Under the pieces are notes generated by a model. That model saw nothing but the letters and a program-made list of their open reading frames with translations, was not told the DNA's origin and searched no databases. Both the position numbers and the translations under genes were made by a program. Positions 1-6,386 of a DNA stretch of 7,626 nucleotides are shown piece after piece (position 1 is the stretch's first letter; each line of letters starts with the position of its first letter). Source of the stretch: Gammaproteobacteria bacterium. GTDB taxonomy: Bacteria; Pseudomonadota; Gammaproteobacteria; Steroidobacterales; Steroidobacteraceae. The stretch is taken from positions 1 to 7,626 of the forward strand of contig JAFAVO010000023.1 in the NCBI GenBank assembly GCA_019242385.1, in the 5' to 3' direction.

Positions 1-288
1 CAGCTGCTCATCGTCCCGGGGTCGCAGCAGGTGAAGAAGGCCGCCGAAGCCGAAGGCCTCGATCGCGTCTTCCGCGACGCGGGCGCCGAATGGCGCGAGT
101 CCGGCTGCTCGATGTGTCTCGGCATGAACGGCGATCTGGTCGGGCGCGGCGAGTACGCCGTCAGCACCAGCAACCGCAACTTCGAAGGACGCCAGGGCCC
201 CGGGGCGCGCACGCTGCTCGCAAGCCCGCTCACCGCCGCCGCCTGCGCAGTGCGTGGGCGCATCACGGATCCCCGAGAACTGCTGTGA
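1..288 (+). CDS. leuC: 3-isopropylmalate dehydratase large subunit LeuC, C-terminal part (5' end outside window)
   Basis: LeuC is the large subunit of isopropylmalate isomerase. With LeuD it converts 2-isopropylmalate to 3-isopropylmalate through a dehydration/rehydration on a [4Fe-4S] cluster (leucine pathway, cytoplasm). Frame 1 is open from the window edge and shows the last 95 residues. They match the LeuC C-terminus closely: VPGSQQVKKAAEAEGL at the start, then GCSMCLGMN holding two of the three cluster cysteines (Cys36 and Cys39 of the visible part, codons 106-108 and 115-117), then STSNRNFEGRQGPG, the aconitase-family substrate-site segment. The TGA is at 286-288. Only 34 bp separate it from leuD, with no terminator-like hairpin, so the two are probably cotranscribed. 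The N-terminal domains and promoter lie outside the window. The paralogue AcnA/B is unlikely because the end and the leuD neighbour both fit LeuC. Confidence 0.97.
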   Translation, partial: QLLIVPGSQQVKKAAEAEGLDRVFRDAGAEWRESGCSMCLGMNGDLVGRGEYAVSTSNRNFEGRQGPGARTLLASPLTAAACAVRGRITDPRELL

Positions 289-322
289 CAGTCGAGCTGG
301 ACTGAAGCGAGCTCATCGATCC

Positions 323-895
323 ATGGAGCCCTTCACGACTCTCACCTCGCGCACCGTCGTGCTGGCGCGTACCAACATCGATACCGACCAGATCATCCCG
401 GCACGCTTTCTCACGACCACCACGCGCGCCGGGCTCGGCGAGCGGCTGTTCGCCGACTGGCGCTACGATGAGCGCGGCGCGCCGCGCGCGCATTTCCCGC
501 TCAATCAGCCGGCCGCCGCCGGCTGCCGCATCCTGGTCGCCGGCCGCAACTTCGGCTGCGGATCCTCGCGCGAGCACGCCCCCTGGGCGCTCGTCGACTA
601 CGGCTTCCGCGCGGTGATCAGCACCGAGATCGCGGACATCTTCAGGAACAACGCCTTGAAGAATGGTCTTCTGCCGGTGATCGTCGCGGAGCCCATCGCG
701 CAGCGGCTGATGGCGCAGCCGGGCGCCGAGGTCACGATCAGCGTGGAGCACTGCACGCTGACGCTGCCCGATGGCCGCAGCGTGCCTTTCGTACTCGAGC
801 CTCTTGCGCGGCACTGCCTGCTCGAGGGCATCGATGAGCTCGGCTTTCTCCTCGCGCGCGCGCCGCAGATCGACGCCTTCGAACGGCGCACATGA
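323..895 (+). CDS. leuD: 3-isopropylmalate dehydratase small subunit LeuD
   Basis: LeuD is the small (swivelling aconitase-domain) subunit that pairs with LeuC to make isopropylmalate isomerase. The product is 190 residues, slightly shorter than the E. coli protein (about 200). Visible family motifs are RTNIDTDQIIPARFL (residues 16-30), GRNFGCGSSREHAPWAL (74-90, the substrate-binding loop with the conserved Ser-Ser-Arg-Glu-His) and ISTEIADIFRNNALKNGLLP (99-118). The start is ATG 323, because MEPFTTLTSRTVVLARTNID aligns with normal LeuD N-termini. An in-frame ATG at 254 would add 23 residues that read through the end of leuC and resemble nothing in the family. The ribosome site is weak (GAAGCGAGC about 10-18 nt upstream), so coupling to leuC translation is likely. 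The stop overlaps the leuB start as ATGA. Confidence 0.97.
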   Translation: MEPFTTLTSRTVVLARTNIDTDQIIPARFLTTTTRAGLGERLFADWRYDERGAPRAHFPLNQPAAAGCRILVAGRNFGCGSSREHAPWALVDYGFRAVISTEIADIFRNNALKNGLLPVIVAEPIAQRLMAQPGAEVTISVEHCTLTLPDGRSVPFVLEPLARHCLLEGIDELGFLLARAPQIDAFERRT

Positions 896-1962
896 GGGCG
901 CGCATCGCGGTGCTGGCCGGTGACGGGATCGGCCCCGAGGTCACCGAGGAAGGCGTGCGCTGTCTCACCGCGGTCGCGACACTCTTCCAACACGAGCTCG
1001 AGCTCTGTCCGCTCGCTTTCGGCGGCGCCGCCATCGACTCCGAGGGCGAGCCGCTGCCGGCGACCACACTGCAGGGCGTGCGCTCGGCCGATGCCGTGCT
1101 GCTCGGCGCCATCGGCGGTCCGCAATGGTCCGGGTCCGATGCACGCCTGCGGCCCGAGGCCGGGCTGTTACGTCTGCGGCGCGAGCTCGGCACCTTCGCG
1201 AACCTCCGCCCGGTACGCGTGCACCCGCAGCTGCTGGACGCCTCGACCCTGAAGGCCGAGGTAATCTCCGGAGTCGATCTGGTGTTCGTGCGCGAGCTGA
1301 CCGGCGGCATCTACTTCGGCGAGAAGCACCGGGACAGCGCCTCCGCGCGCGACGAGTGCAGCTACAGCGCGGCGGAGATCGAGCGCATCGTCCGTGTCGC
1401 AGGTCAGCTCGCCCGCTCGCGGCGGCGCCGGCTCGCCTCGATCGACAAGTCCAACGTGCTCGAGACTTCGCGCCTGTGGCGCGAAGTTACGCAGCGGGTG
1501 ATGGAGCGCGAGTTTGCGGAGGTGAGGCTCGAGCACCTCCTGGTCGACGCCGCGGCCATGCACCTGATCCGCCGTCCGCGCGACTTCGACGTGCTCGTCA
1601 CCGAGAACATGTTCGGTGACATCCTCACGGATGAAGCTTCGATGCTCGCCGGCTCACTCGGCCTGCTCCCCTCGGCCTCGCTGGGCGAGGGACGCCGCGG
1701 CATCTACGAGCCGATTCACGGATCGGCACCCGACATCGCCGGCCGGGGCATCGCCAACCCCTACGGCAGCATTCTTTCGGCGGCGCTGCTCATGCGCCAT
1801 TCGCTCGGGCTGGAAGCGGAGGCCGCTGTGCTCGAGCAGGCCGTGGCGGATGCGCTCACTGCGGGTGCACGCACGGCCGATCTCGTGCGCCCCGGCGAGC
1901 CGGCCTGCAGCACGCGCGAGGCTGGCCAGGCGGTGCTCAGCAGGCTGCGACCGCCTGAGTGA
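892..1962 (+). CDS. leuB: 3-isopropylmalate dehydrogenase LeuB
   Basis: LeuB oxidises and decarboxylates 3-isopropylmalate with NAD+ to 2-oxoisocaproate, the third step of leucine synthesis. The 356-residue length is normal for the family. Motifs in order: LAGDGIGPEV (8-17); GAIGGPQW (72-79); substrate arginines Arg94, Arg106 and Arg134 in LLRLRREL, FANLRP and VFVRELTGG; catalytic Tyr141 (GIYFGE) and Lys186 (DKSNVLETSRLW); metal-binding aspartates Asp219, Asp243 and Asp247 (VDAAAM, FGDILTDEAS); and the NAD loop EPIHGSAPDIAGRGIANP (273-290). Residue roles are assigned by analogy with the Thermus enzyme. The ATG sits in an ATGA overlap with leuD, so translational coupling is expected; the local Shine-Dalgarno is poor. 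The 3' end overlaps the convergent metB gene by 26 bp. Isocitrate and tartrate dehydrogenases are relatives, but the leuCD context and the MLAGSLGLLPSASLG motif favour LeuB. Confidence 0.98.
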   Translation: MRARIAVLAGDGIGPEVTEEGVRCLTAVATLFQHELELCPLAFGGAAIDSEGEPLPATTLQGVRSADAVLLGAIGGPQWSGSDARLRPEAGLLRLRRELGTFANLRPVRVHPQLLDASTLKAEVISGVDLVFVRELTGGIYFGEKHRDSASARDECSYSAAEIERIVRVAGQLARSRRRRLASIDKSNVLETSRLWREVTQRVMEREFAEVRLEHLLVDAAAMHLIRRPRDFDVLVTENMFGDILTDEASMLAGSLGLLPSASLGEGRRGIYEPIHGSAPDIAGRGIANPYGSILSAALLMRHSLGLEAEAAVLEQAVADALTAGARTADLVRPGEPACSTREAGQAVLSRLRPPE

Positions 1963-3187
1963 AGCGCGGCTGGGGGAGCACCCGCGCGGCGCGGGCCAGC
2001 GCGCGCGCGAGGTCCGTGCGCAGATCCTCGAGCGCCTCGATCCCGATCGAGAGTCGGATCAACCCGTCGGTGAGCCCGGCCCGCTCACGCGCTGCAGCAT
2101 CCATGGCGGCGTGGGTCATGGTGGCGGGGTGGGCGATGAGACTCTCGACGCCCCCGAGCGACTCGGCGAGGGAAAAGCACTCGAGGCCATTCACGAACTC
2201 CCGCACCGCCTCCTGCCCGCCCTCGAGCTCGAGGGTCACCATGGCACCGAATCCGCGCTGCTGGCGCCGCGCGAGCTCATGTCCCGGGTGACGCGCGAGC
2301 CCCGGATACCACACGCGCCGCACGTTGGGCTGGGCATCGAGCCACTGGGCGAGCGCTGCGGCATTGCGGCCGTGGTGCTCGAGCCGTGCGTGCAGGGTCC
2401 GCAGTCCACGTAGGGTGAGAAAGCTGTCGAACGGGGCGCCGGTGAGCCCCAGGCAGTTGGCCCACCAGACCAGCTGCTCGTGCAAGGCCGCATCGCGCGC
2501 CACCACCGCGCCGCCGACAACGTCGCTGTGGCCGTTCAGGTACTTGGTGGTCGAGTGCACGACCAGATCGGCTCCGAATGCCAGCGGCTGCTGCCAGGCG
2601 GGTGAGAGAAACGTGTTGTCGACGGCGACGAGCGCACCGCAGGCGTGCCCGAGCCCGGCGACCAGCCCGATGTCGGTGATGCGCAGCAACGGGTTGCTCG
2701 GTGTCTCGATCCACAGGAGCGCGGCGGGTGAGCCGAGCGCGGCGCGCACCGCCGCCTCATCGCCGAAGTCGATGAACTCGACCTGCCGCTCCCCGCGCCG
2801 TCGCCAGGCATCGAACAGTCGATAGGTGCCGCCGTAACAGTCGTGCGGAGCCACGATGCGTCCGCCGGCGGGAACCAGATAGCCCGTGAGCGTGATGGCC
2901 GCCATGCCGCTCGCGGTGATCACCGCGCCCGCGCCCTGCTCGAGCTCGGCGACAGCCCCCGCCAGCAGGTCACGCGTCGGGTTGCCGGAGCGCGTGTAGT
3001 CATAGGTGCGCTTCTCGCCGAAGCTGCGAAAGGCAAAGGTGGAAGTGAGGTGCAACGGAGGCACCACGCAACCTGTGGCATCGTCGCACTCGATGCCGGC
3101 GCGCACGGTCTGCGTGACCTGAGCGGCAACGCCGTTGGCCGCTGCAGTCCCCTGCCAGGGCCCCAAGCGATCAGAGATGGAAGTCAC
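1937..3187 (-). CDS. metB: Cystathionine gamma-synthase MetB (PLP-dependent)
   Basis: MetB joins an activated homoserine (O-succinyl- or O-acetylhomoserine) to cysteine, giving cystathionine for methionine synthesis; it is a cytoplasmic PLP enzyme. From GTG 3187 it has 416 residues (E. coli MetB 386). It shows YDYTRSGNPTRD (62-73, phosphate-binding Tyr/Arg from the partner subunit), ASGM (92-95), PHDCYGGTYRLFD (114-126, Tyr118 stacking on PLP), ETPSNPLLR, Asp190 in VDNTFLSPA, the PLP lysine Lys215 in STTKYLNGHSDVVGG, and ESLGGVESLIAHPATMTH. The WWANCLGLTGAPFDSF and CYGGTYRLFD stretches resemble MetB more than MetC or MetZ. The frame is open up to a GTG at 3322 and an ATG at 3277. Those starts are rejected because the first lies inside the SAM aptamer and the extra residues do not look like MetB. 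GTG 3187 has GGAG 6 nt upstream and gives MTSISDRLGPW before the conserved TVRAGIE. Expression is probably repressed by SAM through the leader. MetZ activity cannot be fully excluded. Confidence 0.93.
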   Translation of the reverse strand: MTSISDRLGPWQGTAAANGVAAQVTQTVRAGIECDDATGCVVPPLHLTSTFAFRSFGEKRTYDYTRSGNPTRDLLAGAVAELEQGAGAVITASGMAAITLTGYLVPAGGRIVAPHDCYGGTYRLFDAWRRRGERQVEFIDFGDEAAVRAALGSPAALLWIETPSNPLLRITDIGLVAGLGHACGALVAVDNTFLSPAWQQPLAFGADLVVHSTTKYLNGHSDVVGGAVVARDAALHEQLVWWANCLGLTGAPFDSFLTLRGLRTLHARLEHHGRNAAALAQWLDAQPNVRRVWYPGLARHPGHELARRQQRGFGAMVTLELEGGQEAVREFVNGLECFSLAESLGGVESLIAHPATMTHAAMDAAARERAGLTDGLIRLSIGIEALEDLRTDLARALARAARVLPQPRFTQAVAAC

Positions 3188-3307
3188 TGTCTGCTCCGCT
3201 GTGGTCAATCCGGTCTCACCGGTCTCCGCGGAGCGGGCCTGCCGGAACCGGCAGGCTTTGTCGCGTCCATCCCCCATCCGCTCGGATGCAGGGGCCACGC
3301 TAAACCG
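3188..3307 (-). promoter_or_regulatory. metB leader: probable expression platform of the SAM riboswitch
   Basis: This 120-nt stretch lies between the aptamer and the metB start. Reading the minus strand downstream it holds: a small hairpin CATCC-gagc-GGATG (3288-3275); a strong hairpin with 8-bp arms GCCTGCCG/CGGCAGGC and loop GTTC (3256-3237); the element CCGCTCCGC (3236-3228); a hairpin CCGGT-gag-ACCGG (3222-3210); and the Shine-Dalgarno GCGGAGC (3199-3193). CCGCTC (3236-3231) can pair with GAGCGG (3310-3305), which overlaps the 3' strand of aptamer helix P1. GCTCCGC (3234-3228) can instead pair with the Shine-Dalgarno. No hairpin is followed by a T-run, so control of translation is more likely than intrinsic termination. 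The complementarities are visible in the sequence; the switching is inferred. Confidence 0.55.
3194..3197 (-). promoter_or_regulatory. Ribosome binding site of metB
   Basis: On the minus strand GGAG sits 6 nt before GTG 3187 (GCGGAGCAGACAGTG). This is the only good site-plus-start pair ahead of the conserved MetB N-terminus and it decides the chosen start. The site is embedded in GCGGAGC (3199-3193), which is exactly complementary to GCTCCGC at 3234-3228, so it can be sequestered. Confidence 0.65.
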
Positions 3308-3421
3308 CTCATCTGTCGACACCCGCAGGCGGCGTCGCAGGAGTTGGCACCTTTCCAGGGTGGTTAGTCCTGGCGGTTGCCCCGGCGTCTAAGGGCCTAT
3401 CCCTCAGCCGGTCTCGATGAG
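3308..3421 (-). ncRNA. SAM-I (S-box) riboswitch aptamer upstream of metB
   Basis: The 114-nt minus-strand RNA carries the S-box signature in order: AUCgAGA, GAGGGAuaGGCCC, GAcgCCggGGCAACC, AAGGUGCcAAcUCC and a closing GAUGAG. The expected helices form. P1 is CUCAUC (3421-3416) with GAUGAG (3313-3308). P2 is CCGGC (3411-3407) with GCCGG (3386-3382), enclosing the kink-turn GA steps and the GGG/CCC inner stem. P3 is GCA-CC (3380-3375) with GG-UGC (3351-3347), then CCAGG (3373-3369) with CCUGG (3359-3355). P4 is GACGCC (3336-3331) with GGUGUC (3323-3318) and a 7-nt loop. SAM-I RNAs bind S-adenosylmethionine and turn off methionine genes, which fits metB directly downstream. The SAM-I class is preferred over SAM-IV because P4 and P1 follow the standard layout without an added pseudoknot. 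Confidence 0.92.
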
Positions 3422-3429
3422 TACCGGCG

Positions 3430-3459
3430 AGTTTACGGGTGCGGATGGGTTGGGTGCAA
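3430..3459 (-). promoter_or_regulatory. Probable sigma70 promoter of the metB riboswitch transcript
   Basis: On the minus strand TTGCAC (3459-3454) and TAAACT (3435-3430) are separated by 18 nt. The -35 keeps TTG and the -10 matches TATAAT at 4 of 6 positions. Transcription starting about 7 nt after the -10 would begin near 3423, immediately before the first P1 base of the aptamer at 3421. That coincidence is the main support. Confidence 0.55.
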
Positions 3460-3515
3460 GCGAGGCCCGGTCCGTCGCCAGCCGGCGGGTCTGCACCAAC
3501 ATCTGACATGCGCGC

Positions 3516-3549
3516 CCGTGCCCCGATTCGGGTGCGTCTTCCGGCACGG
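3516..3549 (-). other. Hairpin directly after the lpoP stop; possible weak or Rho-assisted terminator
   Basis: CCGTGCC (minus strand 3549-3543 read as CCGTGCC, with GGCACGG at 3522-3516) forms a 7-bp stem. The 20-nt loop contains a smaller CCCG/CGGG hairpin that would compete for one base. The structure starts right after the lpoP TGA (3552-3550). No T-run follows, so it is not a standard intrinsic terminator. It could stabilise the 3' end of the upstream operon mRNA or be incidental in such GC-rich DNA. Confidence 0.25.
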
Positions 3550-4086
3550 TCAGTGCGGCGCGAGGCTCCCCGCGCGGCGGTCGGCATCCGCGGCGCCGAG
3601 GTTGTTGCCGCCCGCACGCAGCGAGTCCGCGATGAGGCGCCACGCCGAGGATTGCGCGGCGGTATCTCCGCGCGCGAGCGCGAGCGCCTTGCGCGCCATC
3701 GCATCCGCCTGCGCCGGATTGCCCTCGGCGAGACGCACCCGGCCGAGCTCTATCCACACGAGCGGATTCTCCGGCTCGATGCGCAACGCGCGCTCGAGTG
3801 TCGCGGCAGCCTGCGCGCTATCGCCTGCGGCGAGCTGGGTATGCGCCTGCGTGACGAGTGCGCTCGCAGCGGCGCCCAGATGGAACTGCTTTGGCGGCGG
3901 TGGCGCCGGGGGCGCGGGTGTCGCGGACCCTGGTTGCGGAGTTGCGGGCGACGGAGCAGTGACGGACCCGGCCGGTGGCGTACCTGGACTCTCAGGCGAT
4001 GGGGCTGCCGGGGGCGCCCTGAACAAGGTGCAGCCTGCGAGGGAGGCGATGGCGATGAGGCCCGGCAGCAGTGAGCGGATGTGCAT
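3550..4086 (-). CDS. lpoP: Proline-rich TPR lipoprotein, LpoP-like activator of PBP1B
   Basis: Probable outer-membrane lipoprotein that stimulates the adjacent PBP1B. From ATG 4086 the product is 178 residues. A lipoprotein signal peptide (1-18, MHIRSLLPGLIAIASLAG) ends in the lipobox LAGC with Cys19 as lipid site. Thr20 at +2 favours outer-membrane sorting. A Pro/Ala/Ser/Thr linker follows (about 24-65), long enough to reach through the periplasm. Then come TPR repeats: about 74-107 (AHTQLAAGDSAQAAATLERALRIEP), 108-141 (WIELGRVRLAEGNPAQADAMARKALAL) and a degenerate third to the C-terminus. In Pseudomonas aeruginosa the TPR lipoprotein LpoP is encoded next to the PBP1B gene and activates it; the architecture and position here match. 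The start 20 nt after the mrcB stop is chosen because the upstream GTG 4131 would put 15 residues before the signal peptide. The name is inferred from architecture and neighbour; a generic TPR lipoprotein is the alternative. Confidence 0.8.
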   Translation of the reverse strand: MHIRSLLPGLIAIASLAGCTLFRAPPAAPSPESPGTPPAGSVTAPSPATPQPGSATPAPPAPPPPKQFHLGAAASALVTQAHTQLAAGDSAQAAATLERALRIEPENPLVWIELGRVRLAEGNPAQADAMARKALALARGDTAAQSSAWRLIADSLRAGGNNLGAADADRRAGSLAPH

Positions 4087-4106
4087 TCCGGAATGATATC
4101 CGTGCT

Positions 4107-6386
4107 TCAGTGCACGAGACCGCGCAACCACTCCTCAGCGCGGCCGAGCGCGCTCGTCGCCGTGGTGCTCTCGGGGAAGCTGCAACCCGGACGCGGCGGG
4201 ATGACGGCATCGGCGGGGACCGCGACCGCCACGATGTCGGTGGCGCAGGCCGGGGTCGCGCGCAGCCCGCTCGGATACTCGATATGGACCTCGGCGAGCG
4301 ATTCCGGCATGGGCGCGTTCCACGAGCTCGTCCCGAGTCCTGCCATGATACGTGCCCACACCGGCAGCGCTCCGGAGGAGCCGGTGAACCCGGTCGGCTC
4401 ATTGTCGTCGTAGCCGACCCAGACGACCGCGAGATGGCCACCGGAAAAGCCTGCGAACCAGCTGTCGCGGAAATCCGAGGACGTGCCCGACTTGCCTGCG
4501 ACGACCAGCTCGGGCGGCAGCAGGCTGCGCGCCGGCCGCCCCGTGCCGTGATCCATGACGAGCACCAGCATGCGATCGAGCTGGTACGTGACTTCCGGGG
4601 ATGCCACCTGTGTCACCTGGAGCGGAAAGGACTTCAGCGGCTTTGCGTCGGCGCTGATCACCGCGCGCACCGCACGCAGCGGATTGCGGAACCCGCCGTT
4701 GGCAAGACCGTTGAAGAGCTGCGCCGCTTCGAGCGGCGTTACCTCGATTGCGCCGAGCAGCATGGCGGGCACCTGCGTGGGCGCTTGCGCGAGGCCGAAG
4801 CGCTGCAGCGTGGCTGTGACCTTCGGCAGCCCGAGGTCGAGCCCTACAGCGACCGTCGCAAGGTTGATGGACTCCGCGAGCGCCCGGACCACCGGGACCG
4901 GGCCGTAGATCTGGTGCGTGAAGTTATCCGGCGTCCAGTGCTTGCCCCCGGTGAGCTGCACATCGATGGGCGCGTCCTGCACGACGGTCGTCGCGTTGTA
5001 ACGTCCGCTCTCGAGGGCGGTCAGGTAGATGAAAGGCTTCACCAGTGATCCCATGGAACGTCGCGCATCGAGCGCCCGGTCGAAGCCGTCGTAGCCGACG
5101 TTGCGGCCACCTACGATGGCGATGACGTCGCCACTTTGCGGGGAGGTGATCACCACCGCCCCTTCGAGCGGGCCCTGCGGATGTTTGTGCTGGCGGTCGA
5201 GCCGCGCCAGCTCGTGCTCGAGCGCGCGCTCGGCTTCATCCTGGGCAACCGGCTCGAGGCTCGTATAGATGCGCAGTCCCGCCTCGGTCAGGTCCTGATC
5301 GTGGTAATCGCGCCGCAGGGTGCGGCGCACGAAGTCGAGGTAGGCCGGGTAGTACGCGCCCGCGGGTCGCTTGGTGACCCCGAGCGGCCGGCGGGCCGCG
5401 GCCGTGGCCTCCTCCGGCTTGATCACCCCCTGCTCGGCCATTTGCCGCAGCACGAGGTTGCGCCGCGCCAGCGCCCGCTCCGGATGGCGGCGCGGATCGT
5501 AATAGGAGGGTCCGCGCACGATCGCCACCAGCAGCGACACCTCCGACAGCTCGAGCTCGGAGAGCGGCTTGCCGAAATAGAACTGGCTGGCGAGCCCGAA
5601 CCCATGGATCGCGCGATCGCCATCCTGCCCAAGGAAGATCTCATTGATATAGGCGTTCATGAGATCGGCCTTGCTGAAGTGCGCATCGAGCGCCATTGCC
5701 ATCACCGCCTCGCGCAGCTTGCGCGAGAGCGTCTGCCGGGAGCTGAGGAAGTAGCTGCGCACCAGCTGCTGGGTGAGGGTGCTGCCGCCCTGCTCGATCT
5801 GGCGCGCGCGCAGGTTGACCCACGCGGCACGCAGCACGGCCACCGGATCGACTCCGTGATGCGTGTCGAACTTGCGGTCCTCGACCGCTTTGAGCGCGAG
5901 CGGCAGCAGCGGTGGCACTTCCTCCGGGCTCACGACGATCCGGTCCTCGCCGTGGATCGGAAAGATGCTGCCGATCAGCAGCGGCTCGAGCCGCAGCACC
6001 GGCAGCTCCTTCCCCGTCGCGTCGCGCAGGCTCTCGATGCCCTTCGCTCCGGTGGTCGTGATCGTGAGCCGCTCGGCGGCACGCGTCTCATCCGCGAAGC
6101 GGGCCGGACGCAACGCGACCTCGATGCGCTCGCCGCTGAGGTGATACGTGCCGGGGTGATCCGGGCGATCGGTACGCCGGTAGTGCAGCCGCTGCAGCTC
6201 GTGTTCGAGCGCGGCAGAAGTCAGTGGCAGCCCCGCGTAGAGCTCGAGCGGCGCCGCATACACCTGCGCGGGCAACGTCCAGCGGCGGCCTTCGAACTGC
6301 CTGACCACCAGATGATCGAGGTAGAGCGCATACAGCACGCAGGCGAGGATCACCCCACCGATGACCAGGAGCAGCGCGCGCTTCAG
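4107..6386 (-). CDS. mrcB: Penicillin-binding protein 1B: bifunctional glycosyltransferase/transpeptidase
   Basis: Class A PBP that polymerises lipid II into glycan strands and crosslinks peptides, anchored in the inner membrane. Residue numbers count from CTG 6386 (759 aa). LKR is followed by a membrane segment (4-23), then a UB2H-like region (about 40-120; GRRWTLPAQVYAAPLELY), which in E. coli PBP1B is the site for the lipoprotein activator. The GT51 domain holds EDRKFDTHHG with catalytic Glu169, GGSTLTQQLVRS (200-211), RKLREAVMAM and NEIFLGQ. The transpeptidase domain holds SLVK with nucleophile Ser447 and Lys450, SIN (506-508) and KSGTS (632-636). The only ATG/GTG/TTG start nearby is GTG 6353, which would delete LKRALLLVIGG and half of the anchor. 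CTG 6386 overlaps the lysA stop (CTGA) and has AGGAG 8 nt upstream, so it is preferred. The UB2H region and activator gene downstream favour PBP1B over PBP1A. The domain calls are near certain; the start is not. Confidence 0.95.
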   Translation of the reverse strand: MKRALLLVIGGVILACVLYALYLDHLVVRQFEGRRWTLPAQVYAAPLELYAGLPLTSAALEHELQRLHYRRTDRPDHPGTYHLSGERIEVALRPARFADETRAAERLTITTTGAKGIESLRDATGKELPVLRLEPLLIGSIFPIHGEDRIVVSPEEVPPLLPLALKAVEDRKFDTHHGVDPVAVLRAAWVNLRARQIEQGGSTLTQQLVRSYFLSSRQTLSRKLREAVMAMALDAHFSKADLMNAYINEIFLGQDGDRAIHGFGLASQFYFGKPLSELELSEVSLLVAIVRGPSYYDPRRHPERALARRNLVLRQMAEQGVIKPEEATAAARRPLGVTKRPAGAYYPAYLDFVRRTLRRDYHDQDLTEAGLRIYTSLEPVAQDEAERALEHELARLDRQHKHPQGPLEGAVVITSPQSGDVIAIVGGRNVGYDGFDRALDARRSMGSLVKPFIYLTALESGRYNATTVVQDAPIDVQLTGGKHWTPDNFTHQIYGPVPVVRALAESINLATVAVGLDLGLPKVTATLQRFGLAQAPTQVPAMLLGAIEVTPLEAAQLFNGLANGGFRNPLRAVRAVISADAKPLKSFPLQVTQVASPEVTYQLDRMLVLVMDHGTGRPARSLLPPELVVAGKSGTSSDFRDSWFAGFSGGHLAVVWVGYDDNEPTGFTGSSGALPVWARIMAGLGTSSWNAPMPESLAEVHIEYPSGLRATPACATDIVAVAVPADAVIPPRPGCSFPESTTATSALGRAEEWLRGLVH

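Noticed and set aside
254..322. N-terminal extension of leuD from ATG 254
   Set aside because: It overlaps leuC coding sequence, and the 23 extra residues do not match LeuD N-termini, whereas ATG 323 gives the expected beginning.
980..1020. Frequent CTCGAG/GAGCTC motifs, as in this stretch and many others, as possible repeats
   Set aside because: They reflect Leu-Glu and Glu-Leu codon pairs in GC-rich genes. Spacing is irregular and no unit recurs outside coding frames.
3237..3256. Strong hairpin in the metB leader as a Rho-independent terminator
   Set aside because: On the minus strand the stem is followed by CCGCTCC, not a T-run. The TTTG lies on the other side and would only suit + strand transcription, where no gene ends nearby. 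It is kept only as a structural part of the leader.
3377..4096. + strand ORFs opposite lpoP, riboswitch and promoter region
   Set aside because: The glycine-rich run is the complement of the proline-rich LpoP linker, and the ORF also crosses the riboswitch antisense. No start-site support.
4087..4131. lpoP start at GTG 4131, overlapping mrcB
   Set aside because: It would place 15 residues, including internal charges, before the lipoprotein signal peptide. ATG 4086 begins the signal peptide directly.
4071..5048. Long + strand ORF (325 codons) opposite the 3' half of mrcB
   Set aside because: Low-complexity basic translation with no family features; it lies antisense to a clearly real gene.
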